Source: Crocodylus rhombifer
Lineage: Eukaryota > Chordata > Crocodylia > Crocodylidae
Assembly (NCBI GenBank): GCA_038503035.1
Contig: JAVSML010024330.1
Span: 235,107 to 299,106 of the forward strand
DNA: 64,000 nt
Direction: 5' to 3'
In this document: one piece after another, positions 36,096-46,924 of the stretch
How positions within the stretch are numbered: position 1 is the stretch's first letter
Layout of the letters: each line of letters opens with the position of its first letter
Notes under the pieces: model-generated
What the model saw: the letters and a program-made list of their open reading frames with translations, nothing else
What the model was told of the DNA's origin: nothing
The model's database searches: none
Translations under genes and position numbers: made by a program

Positions 36096-37053
36096 CTGTT
36101 CCCTGCAGTTTCCAGGGGCTTCCAGAAGATACCCTTTGATGCTGGCAATGCCCTATGCCCCGGCCTGGAAATTTTCAGTGTCTTCTACCTGCAACACAGA
36201 GGCTGGCCACATCTCACCTGCTCCTAAAGTTTCCAGGAGCATACGCCTGCTTGCCCTGGCTTCAATGTTCAGTGCGCCCCTCCTATCCTAGTACTCTGGG
36301 TCCCTGCACCTGCAGGCCAAAAAAGTTCCCCAAGTGCCCATGGCCTGGGGTACCTGCCAACAGTGGCTAAGCCATAGAGGTCACAGGGTTTCCTCCATGC
36401 AGGCCTAGTCCCAGAGTTCTGCCCCCTGTCACCCCAACCCACCCTAAGTGAGCTTCCCAAACAGTTGTGTGTGTTAACATATTCTTTTAAAAGAAAAATT
36501 AGTTTTTGCAGCACGATTCTGCTGCAAAGAGTAAACCTGACAACTGCAGAAGTCCAAAAGTAACAGCAAACAATCTATAAGTGCATTTATAATCCCAATT
36601 TACAGTTTCTGTATATTGGGATTATAAATATATAAAATAATTCCTCAATGTTTTGTGTGTGTTTACATAGCTCTAGTTGTTATAAATGTAAACCATACAA
36701 ACAAGAGTTTCCTTCTTTTTCTCAGGTACCAGGCAGTTTGATAGATAGTAATGAAAAAGAAAAAAAAGAAGAAAAGAAAAGAAAAAAGAAAGAGGGGGTG
36801 GGGCAGAATGGCTTTCCCAAAACATTTCATTTTTCATATTACTGTCCTGTATAATGTGTGTGTGTTATGCCTCAGCTGATTCATTTGAGAAATCCCTGAG
36901 ATATAGAACCAAAATTTGACCAAAATGACCTAGAGATTTATGATTCAAAATTTTAAACTGGATCTCAAAACAAGGGAGAGAATAATTAGAAAGGTGTTAC
37001 ATGACAAGTTGAACAAGGAGTGACAGTAATCCGTGGGGAAAGAAAACAGTCAC
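36096..37053. other. Intergenic stretch with purine tract
   Basis: No supported gene. A polypurine run (gaaaaagaaaaaaaagaaga and onward) lies at 36,751-36,800. The 36,600 area has the near-palindromic phrase 'attataatcccaatttacag ... attgggattataaat'. Confidence 0.5.
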
Positions 37054-37718
37054 ATCTTTATTAGGGCTGTGCAAAGCTTTGGTCACTAATTTGATTCAGA
37101 GGAGATTTGGCTTGATTTGGCAGCCGAATCTCCGAATCCAAATTGAATCAGGAGACCCATTAATCTTTCCAAATCAAATCAGAAGCCTCTGAGAGATTTG
37201 ACAATTCAGCCATAGACAGTTTTATATCTTTTTTTTTTACATACTTCAAAGTAGCAGCCATGGCTCATGAATGCTGAGATGGTGGGTCAGATGGAGTGTC
37301 TCATGGGAGCACAGGGAAAGGGGAGGTCCCCTGAGCACTTGGCAGCAGACCCAGAAGTGCACCAAAAATACTGGCGCCTCCTGATTCTGGCTGGGGAGGG
37401 GGGACAACCAGGGTCCCCCCGCATCTGATCACCGAGCCAGAGGGGCGGTCCACTGCCAAGCCCATGGGAGGCTCCATCTGCCCCACCATCTCAGTGTTCA
37501 CAAGCCATGCCTGGTAACTCAAGGTACTTAGAAAAAACATATAAAGTTGTGTCTATGGCTGACTTGCTGATTCTCCAGATTGGAATCAAATTGTTAGATT
37601 TGCCCGAATTGAATCGGGACACTGATCCTAATCAGCAAATCGAATCACTGTCCCCTAAATCGAACCAAATCCGAATCCAAATTGAATACTGCCTGCTTCA
37701 CACACACCTAATCTTTAT
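37054..37718. mobile_element. hAT-like non-autonomous transposon with 8-bp target duplication
   Basis: The 649-bp element at 37,062-37,710 starts 'tagggctgtgcaaagc' and ends 'gcttcacacacaccta'; the two are imperfect inverted repeats. It is flanked by identical ATCTTTAT at 37,054-37,061 and 37,711-37,718, the 8-bp duplication expected of hAT transposition. Interior ends repeat 'gaatccaaattgaat' on both sides in opposite sense. It encodes no transposase, so it must have been moved by a related autonomous element. Frames inside are incidental. Confidence 0.85.
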
Positions 37719-40700
37719 GATAGATAAAGCTTTTTGGACCATTTTGTCAGTCAACTTTTAATATGCTCCAGCTTTTTAATATTATGTTGGTATCACACTA
37801 TGCTCCCTGACTTGTTGCCTATTCCTTCCTTTGGTTCATAACTGCACATAATTTAAATAGAAAGCTTGTCTGTTTGTTTTGTTTTTTTCCTGTAGAGATA
37901 TGACATGTCAATAAAAGCACTTACCCCATTTGAAATCTATATATAGCATTTCATACATTCAAGGGAAGTAGATACATTCTTTTCATTTCAGGAACAGTTT
38001 TTGTGTCATTTTTTTTAAGATTCTGGATGAGGTTGAGAAATAAAATCAATAACACTTCAAAAATGTGTTCCGTTTCTCTGCTTTACAACAGTTCCAATAT
38101 CAGTAGCAAGAGACCTACAAGCTGGGGGGAGGGAGAGGCAGGGGAGGAATTTATTTCAAGCATTTGACTATGAATATTAACCCCCCCCTTTTTTTTTTTA
38201 CAAAACTTTACTGCCTTCAGCTTCTGTATTCTTCTCTGAGTGGGAATAGTTCTGACCTTGAATATTTAAATAATTAAAAGAGCCCATTTTAATAATTTTC
38301 CAGCTGTCAATCTATTTTTTTGCAATCACTGCACTTTATTGTTGAAATTATGACCCAGAGGACTTTTAAATATACAGCCCTGTACAACCTCATGGTAAGT
38401 AGTGTGATATAATGTTCAAGAGAATAAAGACTGCTGCCCTTAATAAATTAAATGAACATTGTTCAATCATTATTCTTCCAGGTGTTTGTAAGTTATAGGG
38501 CAGACAGTCATTAGTGCAGCTTGTACAGGGACGTCTCGGTAGATAAAAAGTTCATAAAGGCCTTGGGTGAAGATTTAAAATGCTTGACTTAATTTACATT
38601 GATATACTAGTTCAAGGTGATATATGTTCAACTGGTGCCTACTGAGAACCTAACCTAAATCTAAACATGGCAGGATCCAGTTCTTTGGCAGATTGTCTCC
38701 TTTTATCCTCTTTGACTTTTGTCTCATAGCAGATGCCTCTTTTCTCTACTCCAACAATTCCATCTCCCACTATATTAGATAATTATAGGCTCATTAATAT
38801 TAATCAGTTCAGCTTTTCCAGCATTTTCCACCAGTTCAAAGGTTACCATAACAAACAACATAGGGCTGTACCCAGCGGCTAATATTCTCATTTATCTTTA
38901 TAAGTTTTATTATCAAAATTTGGTTACAGGCATGGAATGAAAGCTATTTTGTTCTTAAGAAACTAATCCTCAGGAGCCACCTTCATTAATCCTCTAACAT
39001 CTCTTTGATGTCAAACAGGTATATATAGGTTAGAAGTAATTTATTTTTAAAAGACATTCAAGTGCCCACCTATGTTGGAAACCTCATGTGTCTTGGGGTT
39101 GTTGTTACATTTGTGTATCCTTGGATCTGCTGAGTGCTGTGCATGACAAATAAAATCACACACATAAGGGAGACAGTGTGGGAGAGGATCTGCCATCTGT
39201 CTCCCCCCAAGTTAGCCTAGAAGAAATTCATTGGCCTGAAAGTCAGCAGGCCATGAGTTCTGGCTTTATATCTTCCACAACTCTTCTTATGAAATAAGGC
39301 TTATTATCACTACTAGGCTACTTCAAGCAAAGTTAGGAAAAGGATCCAGGTGACTAATATAAAAAAGCCATGTCTCATCCACTAAGTCCCCCCTTACCTT
39401 CCAGAGTATATATGCCAAATGTATGTGCCATATATTGTGATTTCTCTTTCATGACGCAACACAATTGGAATCTGCTAATGAAATATGATGATGCCCCAAA
39501 TTTGGGAGGCATTTTTAACATGTGAGTGATCTGAGTATCATATTGGAAGAAGTGTCCGACCTGAAGATCAAAACTCTGTGATCCTAACATGTATCAGGGA
39601 AGGTATTTCTGGTGGAGATAGGTTAGTATCAATGCTTTTGTAAAAGGCCTGGGCAAGGCCTCATCTGGAAAACAATTCATCTGTGTACAATTCTGATTAG
39701 CCATGTTCAAGAAGATGAAATCAGATTGCAGATTCAGCCTATCTGAGTGCCTTCCCAGAGCAGAAACAGAGGTGCTATGATAATCACAGGTGTGGAGGGT
39801 CTCTCTTATGAGAAAAGACTGAAAGGATGTAGCTTGTTTAGTCCAACAAAACAAAGAGGATACTGTTGCTATCTTTAAATATGCCAAGGAGAGAAAAGAT
39901 CTCTTTACACTAAAGAACAATATCAGAACAAAGACAAATGGCTATAAACTGACGATCATTTTCAAAGACAATGCAAGAGGGTAAAAAACAGGGAGAAACA
40001 GCTTTCGGAAAGGAATAGTAAGGCACAAAGAACCTAGATAGTTTTAAGATAGACCATGACCAGTTTATGAAAAAGATGGTGTGACATGACTGCTAGACAC
40101 AGTAAATGTCCGTGACCTGAAGATCCCAAAACTGCTTTCCAAACCTACATTTTTAGCAGTCTTTCCCTGGTGTCATTAAGAAAACCTAAGACTCCTCATA
40201 GCCAACATTAAGCTGCCATGTCAAAAGTTGTGTTAAGCTACTTATCAGATATAACCTATTTATGCTAAAAATTATGTCTTTGATCAAGTAGAAAGTCTGT
40301 CTGAAAATTCTGAATGCAAACTTTAATCACCAGTCATACAGAAAAAAGTAGATATCATTCTGTAAATCATGACTGACAGAATGTATATGAACAAAGGGAC
40401 ACATTTAAAGTTGGCAATAATCAAAATGACATTTTTTGTCGTTTTAGTGCTTGTTGCATCCTTAACGCTCTTAAAATAATGGGAGGGGGATCCATTTCTG
40501 TACCTATTCTTAAGTTATTTTGAACATCCTGGAATACTTATAACTTGTTACACCTCAAAATTTTAGGTGAAAATAGGACACTATTGTAATCAGGAAACCT
40601 GAAATTCCACTGTATTCGGAAACAAGTTTTAATTTTCTTTAATATTTGCCTTATTTTATTCTTATTATTTGAGGTCAGGTGATGGAACTGTTCTGTTATC

Positions 40701-40930
40701 AATGAAGCAGAACAAGATTGTAGGATAAGTTTTCAGGAAACTGATATAACTTTTAATGGGGGGTCCACAGAATGGAAAGTTTTCTCTGTGCAAGTCAGAA
40801 CTTGATTGAATCAAGTTATCTTTGTCTCATTCTTGAAAGAGTTTTATTAGCATTTATTGCTAGTCCCATTCATTGCTGATGAGCTATAAAACAATTTGGA
40901 TTTACATTTGGATCATCTGTCTGATTATAG
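37719..40930. other. AT-rich stretch without a supported gene
   Basis: No long frame or RNA gene. A CT/poly-T run lies at 38,181-38,200. Phrases at 39,220-39,300 faintly recall a MIR-type SINE but not enough to call. The reverse frames at 39,375-39,590 and 39,594-39,920 match nothing known to me. Confidence 0.6.
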
Positions 40931-41143
40931 TTTCATAGTTTCTAGGGTCAGAAGGGACCTGAGAAGATCATCTAGTCCGACCCCCTGCCATGGCAGGAAA
41001 GAGCACTGGGGTCAAACGACCCCAGCAAGATGTTCCTCTAACCTCCTCTTAAACACCCCCCAGGGTAGGAGCCTGCACCGCTTCTCTTGGAAGTTGGTTC
41101 CAGACCCTAGCTGCCCTGACTGTGAAGTAGCGCCTCCTGGTAT

Positions 41144-42316
41144 CTAACCTAAACCTACCAGCTTGTGACTGTTATTCCTGGTCACTCCTGACAGTGCACG
41201 GGGGAATAGTGACTCCCCCAATGCCTGCTGGTCCCCCCTGACTAGTTTATAACAGGCCACAAGATCGCCCCTCAGCCTTCTCTTCTGGAGGCTGAACAGG
41301 TTCAGGTCCCATAGCCTCTCCTCATAGGGCCTGCCCTGTTGTCCCCTGATCATACGAGTGGCCCTCCTCTGGACCCTCTCCATACTGTCGACATCACTCT
41401 TGAAGTGTGGCGCCCAGAACTGGACGCAGTACTCCAACTGTGGCCTGACCAGTGCCGCATAGAGGGGGAGGATCACCTCTTCGGACCTGCTCGAGATGCA
41501 TCTGTGGATGCATGACAAGGTGCAGCTGGCCTTCCTAACTACCTCCCCACACTGCCGGCCCATGTTCATCTTGGAGTCAATGATGACCCCAAGATCCTTT
41601 TCCGCCTCTGTGCTGACAAGAGGGGAGTTCCCTAACCTGTAGGTATGGTGCCGGTTGTTCCTCCCCAGGTGCATCACCTTGCACTTGTCTGTGTTGAATC
41701 CCATCCTATTCTCGTCCGCCCACCCTTGTAACCTGTCTAGGTCTGATTGTAGCCTGTTGCATCCTTCCAGTGTGCCCACGTCCCCCCACATCTTACTGTC
41801 ATCAGCAAATTTGAACAGGGTGCTTTTTACCCCCTCGTCCAAGTCACTGATGAAGATGTTGAACAACGCGGGCCCGAGGACTGAGCCCTGTGGAACCCCA
41901 CTGCCCACGTCCTTCCAGGTTGAGAAGGACCCATCCACTACCACCCTCTGGGTACGGCCCTCCAGCCAGTTGGCGACCCATTTGGCCCATACACCACAGC
42001 CCCCCAGTTTCTTAATGAGAATGGGGTGAGAGACAGTGTCAAAAGCCTTCCGGAAGTCCAGGAAGACTATATCCACTGCTACCCCTGCTTCTAATGATCT
42101 GGTGATCTGATCATAAAAGGCCACCAGGTTGGTCTGACAGGACCTGCCACTGATGAACCCATGTTGGTTGCCCCTAAGCATGCAGTCCCCTGTTGGCCCC
42201 TCCTGGATTTGTGCCAGCATAATTTTCTCAAACAGCTTGCCTAGGATCGAGGTAAGACTAACCGGCCTATAGTTTCCCGGGTCCTCCTTCCTGCCTTTTT
42301 TGAAGATGGGAACCAC
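41144..42316 (-). CDS. CR1 ORF2 reverse transcriptase region, intact 390 codons
   Basis: This is an open frame over the whole reverse transcriptase and C-terminal domain of CR1 ORF2, which copies element RNA into DNA at a nicked target. It begins with [19 protein letters not shown] (finger motif), then GNQHGFISGRSC (49-60), the FLDFRKAFD block at 85-93 with the first catalytic Asp, SGVPQGSVLGP (139-149) and FADD at 170-173 with the paired Asps. The rest holds GFNTDKCKVMHLG, RPQLEYCVQFWAPHF and VTRNNSHKL. The Met used for the frame is internal: true ORF2 starts at the endonuclease, upstream and out of frame because of lesions near 42,320-43,170. It ends at a stop in 'GLG' about 200 bp before the element's 3' end, slightly earlier than the copies that continue with FRLDIR. 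It is probably not a working gene. Confidence 0.9.
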   Translation of the reverse strand: MVPIFKKGRKEDPGNYRPVSLTSILGKLFEKIMLAQIQEGPTGDCMLRGNQHGFISGRSCQTNLVAFYDQITRSLEAGVAVDIVFLDFRKAFDTVSHPILIKKLGGCGVWAKWVANWLEGRTQRVVVDGSFSTWKDVGSGVPQGSVLGPALFNIFISDLDEGVKSTLFKFADDSKMWGDVGTLEGCNRLQSDLDRLQGWADENRMGFNTDKCKVMHLGRNNRHHTYRLGNSPLVSTEAEKDLGVIIDSKMNMGRQCGEVVRKASCTLSCIHRCISSRSEEVILPLYAALVRPQLEYCVQFWAPHFKSDVDSMERVQRRATRMIRGQQGRPYEERLWDLNLFSLQKRRLRGDLVACYKLVRGDQQALGESLFPRALSGVTRNNSHKLVGLG

Positions 42317-43169
42317 GTTGGCCCTCTTCCAGTCCTCCGGTACCTCACCAGAGCACCATGAGTGCTAGTAAAGCCGTGCCAGGGGACTTGCAATGACCTC
42401 GGCCAGTTTCTTTACAACTCTAGGGTGGAGATCATCTGGACTGATTGACTTAAATATGTCCAACCCCTACAGAAGCTCCCTAACTAAATCCTCGCTAACC
42501 CGTGGCCCAGGTGTGCCTCCCCCGGGGCCCAAGGTGGGCCCAGCAGGGAGGTGGCTGTTCTGGTCCCTACTTAGGAAGACGGAGGCAAAGAAATCGTTAA
42601 ATGTGTTAGCTTTGCCATCTGGTGTGACGACCAAGTTTCCCAACACGTCCTGCAAGGGCCCCGCATTACCCAGGACCTTCTTTTTACCTACTATGTATTT
42701 AAAAAAGGACTTCTTATTGTCCTTAATCTAGGAAGCTAGTCCCAGTTCCATCTCTGCCTTGGCCTTCCTAACTGCCCCCCTACATCCCCGAGCAACTGCA
42801 GAATAGTCCTCCCTGGTGATGACCCCTTCTTTCCATTGGGTGTAAGCCTCCTTTTCAGCAAGGAGACATTCCCGGATGCTTTTGGTGAGCCACGGAGGCT
42901 TGTGTGCTCTCCTGCTCCCTTTGATCCTCGTTGGGATTACCTTCCTTTGGGCTTGGAGGATTGTCTCCTTAAGGAGCGACTACTTTCCTTGGACACCTGG
43001 CTCCCCTCCCCTCCGGGACCTCAGTGCTTCTCCAACTATCCTCCTTAGTCTGCTCTCCTAAAATCTAGGGCCGCTGCCTTACTGCATGCCTTTGCCACCT
43101 TGTGCTGAATGGTGAATTCCAGCAGGCGATGATCGCTGTCGCCCAGGTGGTCGAGCACCCGCAGCCCCC

Positions 43170-43852
43170 TCACCAGGTCATCACCCGTGGCCAGCATAGG
43201 TCCAACAAGGCGTCTCCCCTGGTGGGGCTGTGCACCTCCTGGGTTAGATGGAGGTCCCGCACTCTGTCCAAGAACCTACATGAGCATTCAGACCTGGCTG
43301 ATTGTTCTTCCCAGCAGATGTTCGGGAAGTTCAGGTCCCGCATGACTACCACATCCTTAGCCTTCACTACCTCTGTGAGCTGACCCAAGAATTCCTAATC
43401 AAGGTCTTCTCCCTGGTTGGGAGGTCCCCTCAACTGCCTTGTACTCTAACCCAGAGCACTTCAGAGTGCCCCTCCCCTGACTCCTTGCTAATTGATAAGG
43501 ATGTGTATTCCTCCTTAATATAGAGTGCCACGCCCCCACCTCTCTTTCCTATCCTGTCCCTCCTGTACAGCCTATAGCCCTTGACATTCACTGCCCAATC
43601 ATGCATTGAGTCCCACCATGTTTCTGTAATCCCCACTATGTCCGGGCTGGTGTCAGCCAGCAGGAGGGTGAGTTCCTCCTGCTTGTTACCCATACTATGA
43701 GCATTTGTGTAGAGGCATTTGAGGCCTCCTGTGGATGTGTGTACTGACCCCCTAGTCCCAGCGTTACCCTGGCTCCTATCTCTTACCTGTTTGATTGCTT
43801 TGCTCATTGGTCTGGGCTGGGCTGCAGTTGTGGGTGCTGTTTGGTCTGGCAA
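43170..43852 (-). pseudogene. CR1 ORF2 endonuclease region
   Basis: The APE-type endonuclease of the same element is split by a stop and frameshift between two frames. Frame 43,852-43,430 carries LKCLYTNAHSMGNKQEEL (Asn of the first motif), GITETWWD with the catalytic Glu at residue 77, and GGGVALYIKEEY. Frame 43,388-43,170 carries VVVMRDLNFPNICWEEQS, where the usual GDxN reads RDLN, and RFLDRVRDLHLTQEV. The GDSDH-type motif is lost to decay. With the linker frames at 42,655-42,467 it shows that ORF2 was once continuous. Confidence 0.9.
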
Positions 43853-43954
43853 TCTGATGTTTCCTCTGCCCTCATCTTCCCCTTCCCCCGACGAGCCTAG
43901 TTTAAAGCCCGCTGGAGGAGGTCCACCAACCTAGAAGAGAACACATGCTTACCT

Positions 43955-44960
43955 TTAGGGGAAAGGTGGAACCCATCCCATCCCAGCATGTCTCTCATTG
44001 TGATGTGCCGGTCGTGGTTGAGGAAGCCAAAGCCCTCCTCGAAGCACCATTCCTGTAGCTGCCAGTTGGTCTCTGCAATGCACTTTTCGCGTCGTCTGCC
44101 TCATCCACTCATTGGCAGGATAGAAGAGAAAACCACCTGTGCGCCCATCTCCTTCAGCACGCAACCCAGAGCATGGTAGTTCTCCATCAGGCGATCAGGG
44201 CTCTTCCTAGCTGCATCGTTAGTGCCCACATGGACTAGGACCATGGGGTAATAATTGGTGGGCTGGATTACGGTTTGGAGCATCCCTTTCATGTCCTGAA
44301 TCCTTGCTCCAGGTAGGCAGTATACCTCGTGTGCCGAGGGGTCCCGGCGACAGATGGGGCCCTCCATACCTCTCAGGATGGAGTCACCAATGACGATCAC
44401 ATGAAGCTTCTTCCTCCTGGCCTTCTTGCCCCCTTCAGCTTGCATGGGACGCGGTGAACATGGAGTTTCCTCCTCCCTGGTTTTGTCCTCTCCTTCCTCC
44501 TCCTCCTGGGCTGCCAGGGCTTCGTACCTGTTCTCCAGTTGGACTGGAGGAACTGGTGCTGCCATGTCTCAAGCAGCCCTGGCATGGGAGGTGACCATCT
44601 GCCACTCAGCAGTGGAGGGCTCATCTTGAGGTGCATCCTCCTTGGTCGTACTACCCTGCAGGGAAAGAAAATATCTGTCAATTTCCTCCTCTACCTCCCT
44701 GATTCCCCTCAGCCTGCTAACCTCCTCCTAGAGCTCCCTCACCTGCACCTCCAGGGCCCTAAGGTGGGCACCTGCAGGACAGGTGTGGGGTTCTCCAGTT
44801 CCTGCCCCCCCAGGCCTTGCTGGGCAGCTCCTGCAGGCCAGGGGGTTGAGGGACGACAGCCATGGGCTCTGTCTGGGTGGAGGCCTCAGACAAGCCCCGG
44901 GAAGGCTGCGCCCCCCGGGCAGGGGCCCTGGCAGCACTCCGTGTCTACACCATCATAGGA
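43955..44960 (-). pseudogene. CR1 ORF1 with SGNH/GDSL-type esterase domain
   Basis: ORF1 of this CR1 encodes an RNA-binding or accessory protein with an esterase-like domain, as known in several CR1-group LINEs. The N-terminal piece (about 44,770-44,640) is coiled-coil-like: LEVQVREL, EEVSRLRGI, EVEEEIDRYF. The main frame, 44,565-44,101, has a charged region (EEEEGEDKTREEE), then VIVIGDSILRGMEG with the nucleophile Ser in GDS (residues 60-62) and VHVGTNDA (block III, 112-119). After a stop at SILPMSG the next frame contributes WDGFHLSPKGKHVF near 43,982-43,945, whose D-x-x-H supplies the remaining catalytic pair. All four blocks are therefore recognisable, but at least two lesions break the frame. 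Confidence 0.82.
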
Positions 44961-45292
44961 GTCATTGAGTTTCTAGCTGAGTTCAGGTCCTCTGCCCTGC
45001 GCTAACAGGAGACAGCCTCTGGGCCCCTCCTGCTCCCCCTCCAGCGTGAATGCTGGTGCAAATGCCGGCGTGCTCTTACAGACCGCGCCTGTGTGCACGC
45101 TCTGTTCACATGGCTCAGGAGCGCGGCTCCCTACCGGCTCAGCTAAGAGGGATCTGGGGGGCTTCCCCTCTGGATCCGGCTCAGCTGCATTGGTCCCTGC
45201 CCCACTTACCTTAGGGGGATCAGCTGCTGCTGCCCCCTCTGGTGCTCTGTTCGCTTCTGCTGCTCTTGCCTCCACTCCGGGTCAGGTAAGGA

Positions 45293-45368
45293 GGCACACG
45301 TGTGTGTAAGACACATGTGTGCCTGTGTCCTTCCTCTCCCTGCTGGTCCTAGCTGAGATTAATCTCAG
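45293..45368. repeat. Hairpin and perfect palindrome at the CR1 5' flank
   Basis: GGCACACGTGTGT (45,293-45,305) pairs with ACACATGTGTGCC (45,311-45,323) around a short loop. Thirty bases on, CTGAGATTAATCTCAG (45,353-45,368) is a perfect 16-bp palindrome. They lie at the approximate start of the full-length CR1. Whether the hairpin belongs to the CR1 5' UTR or to the target DNA cannot be told from one copy. Confidence 0.75.
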
Positions 45369-46043
45369 ATAAAAAGTTGGATGAAAAGGGACTTCTCTTT
45401 AATGGACATTTGGTGGCCTTATATGGGATAAATTGTGGGGAGAGGGGAATCTCAGTTCCAGAACAAACTGACTGCTTTGCACCAAGCAGACTCATCAGAG
45501 GCAAGCCACTTCATGGGACTTGGAAAATGAATTATGCTTGTTTCTCCCCAGATCAAGACTGAAGCATTAGCCTTGCTTTTGGCTTGTATTTAAAGAGAGG
45601 ATTTACATCGCTAACATTGAAACAAATATATATTTCATCAGTGCTAAATCATTATTTTTTTAAATGCTGAACTTTTTATTTATTTCCAATCTGCAGAGAT
45701 GAAAATTAGTTAATGATATAATTTGTATACAATACTTGCAAGTTGTTGCATTCAGCTTAACTCCCATTCTCTGAGCACTGTGTCATTTTGTGGGCTAATG
45801 TTTGCCCAGCATGTAGTTGACAATCATCTCCATTCCTAGAAAACATTGCGATAGATCTTAATCCTAATGAGTTATGTTTATTTTTCTTATTTTTTTAAGC
45901 TCTCTGCTTTGAATTGCTAATACTCTGCTACAGACAACCCTACACAAACTTTAGAAAGTACACGCTACTCTAGTAACCTCCACTCCAATTAAAAATTAGC
46001 ATACATAATAACTAGGCAGCCAAAACCATATTTTAGATTGTTA
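45369..46043. other. AT-rich stretch without a supported gene
   Basis: No supported gene, RNA gene or repeat. Confidence 0.6.
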
Positions 46044-46280
46044 CAGGCTGCATCTACATGAGATACTAGTGCATAGTGGTTACTGCACATTTATGTAGTA
46101 CTTGTATAAAAAAGTACTAAATAAATGCACAGTAACCTGAGTTACTGTGTAATAGCGCCAGCAAACATCATTTTTGAGATGCTACTGCACAGTAGCATTG
46201 CATCATGGTTTTTGCCACTGCTACTGCACAGTAGTATCAGGCTACTGCACAGCCAGTGTCTTGTGTAGATGCACCCACTG
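46044..46280. mobile_element. hAT-like miniature element, GCATCTACA family
   Basis: The left end 'caggctgcatctacatgaga' and the right end in reverse ('cagtgggtgcatctacacaa') are imperfect inverted repeats. The interior is full of 'ctactgcacagtag' dyads (46,170-46,250). It shares ends with 13,446-13,660 and 49,868-50,057, and the GCATCTACA core with 26,731. No target duplication is visible. Confidence 0.65.
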
Positions 46281-46672
46281 TCTCTCACCAGGGTCTCACC
46301 ATCTCTATCAGCTAGTAAAAACCAGTTGGGTTTGCAGTATCACTTGAAGTATGGCAGACTGAGTCTAGTTCAGTCCACGGAAAACACGGAGAAAAAACCA
46401 TAAAGGAAAGCATAATAGAGAGTGTCTTTATTATCCTATGTAGACTGATAGTATGGTATAAGAACCAACCTGAATGCCTTCCAGGACTGCTTCCAACAAC
46501 ACAACCAACATCTCTAACATGAGTTTTTTCCCTCTTCCATCCTGCCTGCATCCCAGATCTCTTATATGAATGGGACTTTGAGTTATCCAGTGCTATGACA
46601 GTATAATTGGGATGAGTGTCATATAATGTACATTTCTTTGGCTTTATCCAAGATTTGTTTTTACTCTTATAA
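46281..46672. other. No supported gene
   Basis: A reverse frame of 140 codons (46,734-46,312) is open but shows no family resemblance, low complexity or start context. It overlaps the miniature element to its right, so I do not call it a gene. Confidence 0.5.
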
Positions 46673-46924
46673 TACAGGCAACCCCCTCTTAGTGCTGTTA
46701 ATTGGTTCCTGAAAAACAGCGTTAAGCAAAACAAGCATTAAGTGAAACCAAAAGTATTTGATGATCCAAGATGGTGACCACAAGTGTTTTAATTACCCAA
46801 GATGGCAACTGTGAGCATTATAATGAAACTTGGTGAACACTAAGTGAAATCAGGTATCAATTTTAAATGAGCGTTATAGCAAAACAGCGCTAAGCGAAAC
46901 AGCGTTTAGCGGGGGTTGCCTGTA
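46673..46924. mobile_element. Tigger/pogo-like Tc1-mariner miniature element
   Basis: The 248-bp element starts CAGGCAACCCCCTCTTAGTG and ends so that the reverse reads CAGGCAACCCCCGCTAAACG. It is flanked on both sides by TA (46,673-46,674 and 46,923-46,924), the target duplication of Tc1/mariner elements. The repeated 'gcgctaagcgaaacagcg' near the end resembles the terminal pattern of Tigger elements. It encodes no transposase. Confidence 0.85.

Larger units (their letters stand above)
40932..45290 (-). mobile_element. Near full-length CR1 LINE
   Basis: On the reverse strand the element runs from a GC-rich 5' region (about 45,290-44,970) through ORF1 (44,960-43,955), endonuclease (43,852-43,170), linker and reverse transcriptase (42,316-41,144) to the 3' end at 40,980-40,932 with AACTATGA-type tail units. 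About 4.36 kb is close to the expected length for a complete CR1. Only a few frameshifts and stops are visible, mostly in the endonuclease and linker, so this is the youngest-looking large copy here, together with the related copy at 52,788. Confidence 0.93.

Noticed and set aside
39200..39310. MIR-type SINE
   Set aside because: Only a few scattered words resemble MIR, with no core block or tRNA boxes clear enough.
46312..46734. 140-codon reverse frame
   Set aside because: No recognisable feature, and it runs into the Tigger-like element. The length is possible by chance in 64 kb.
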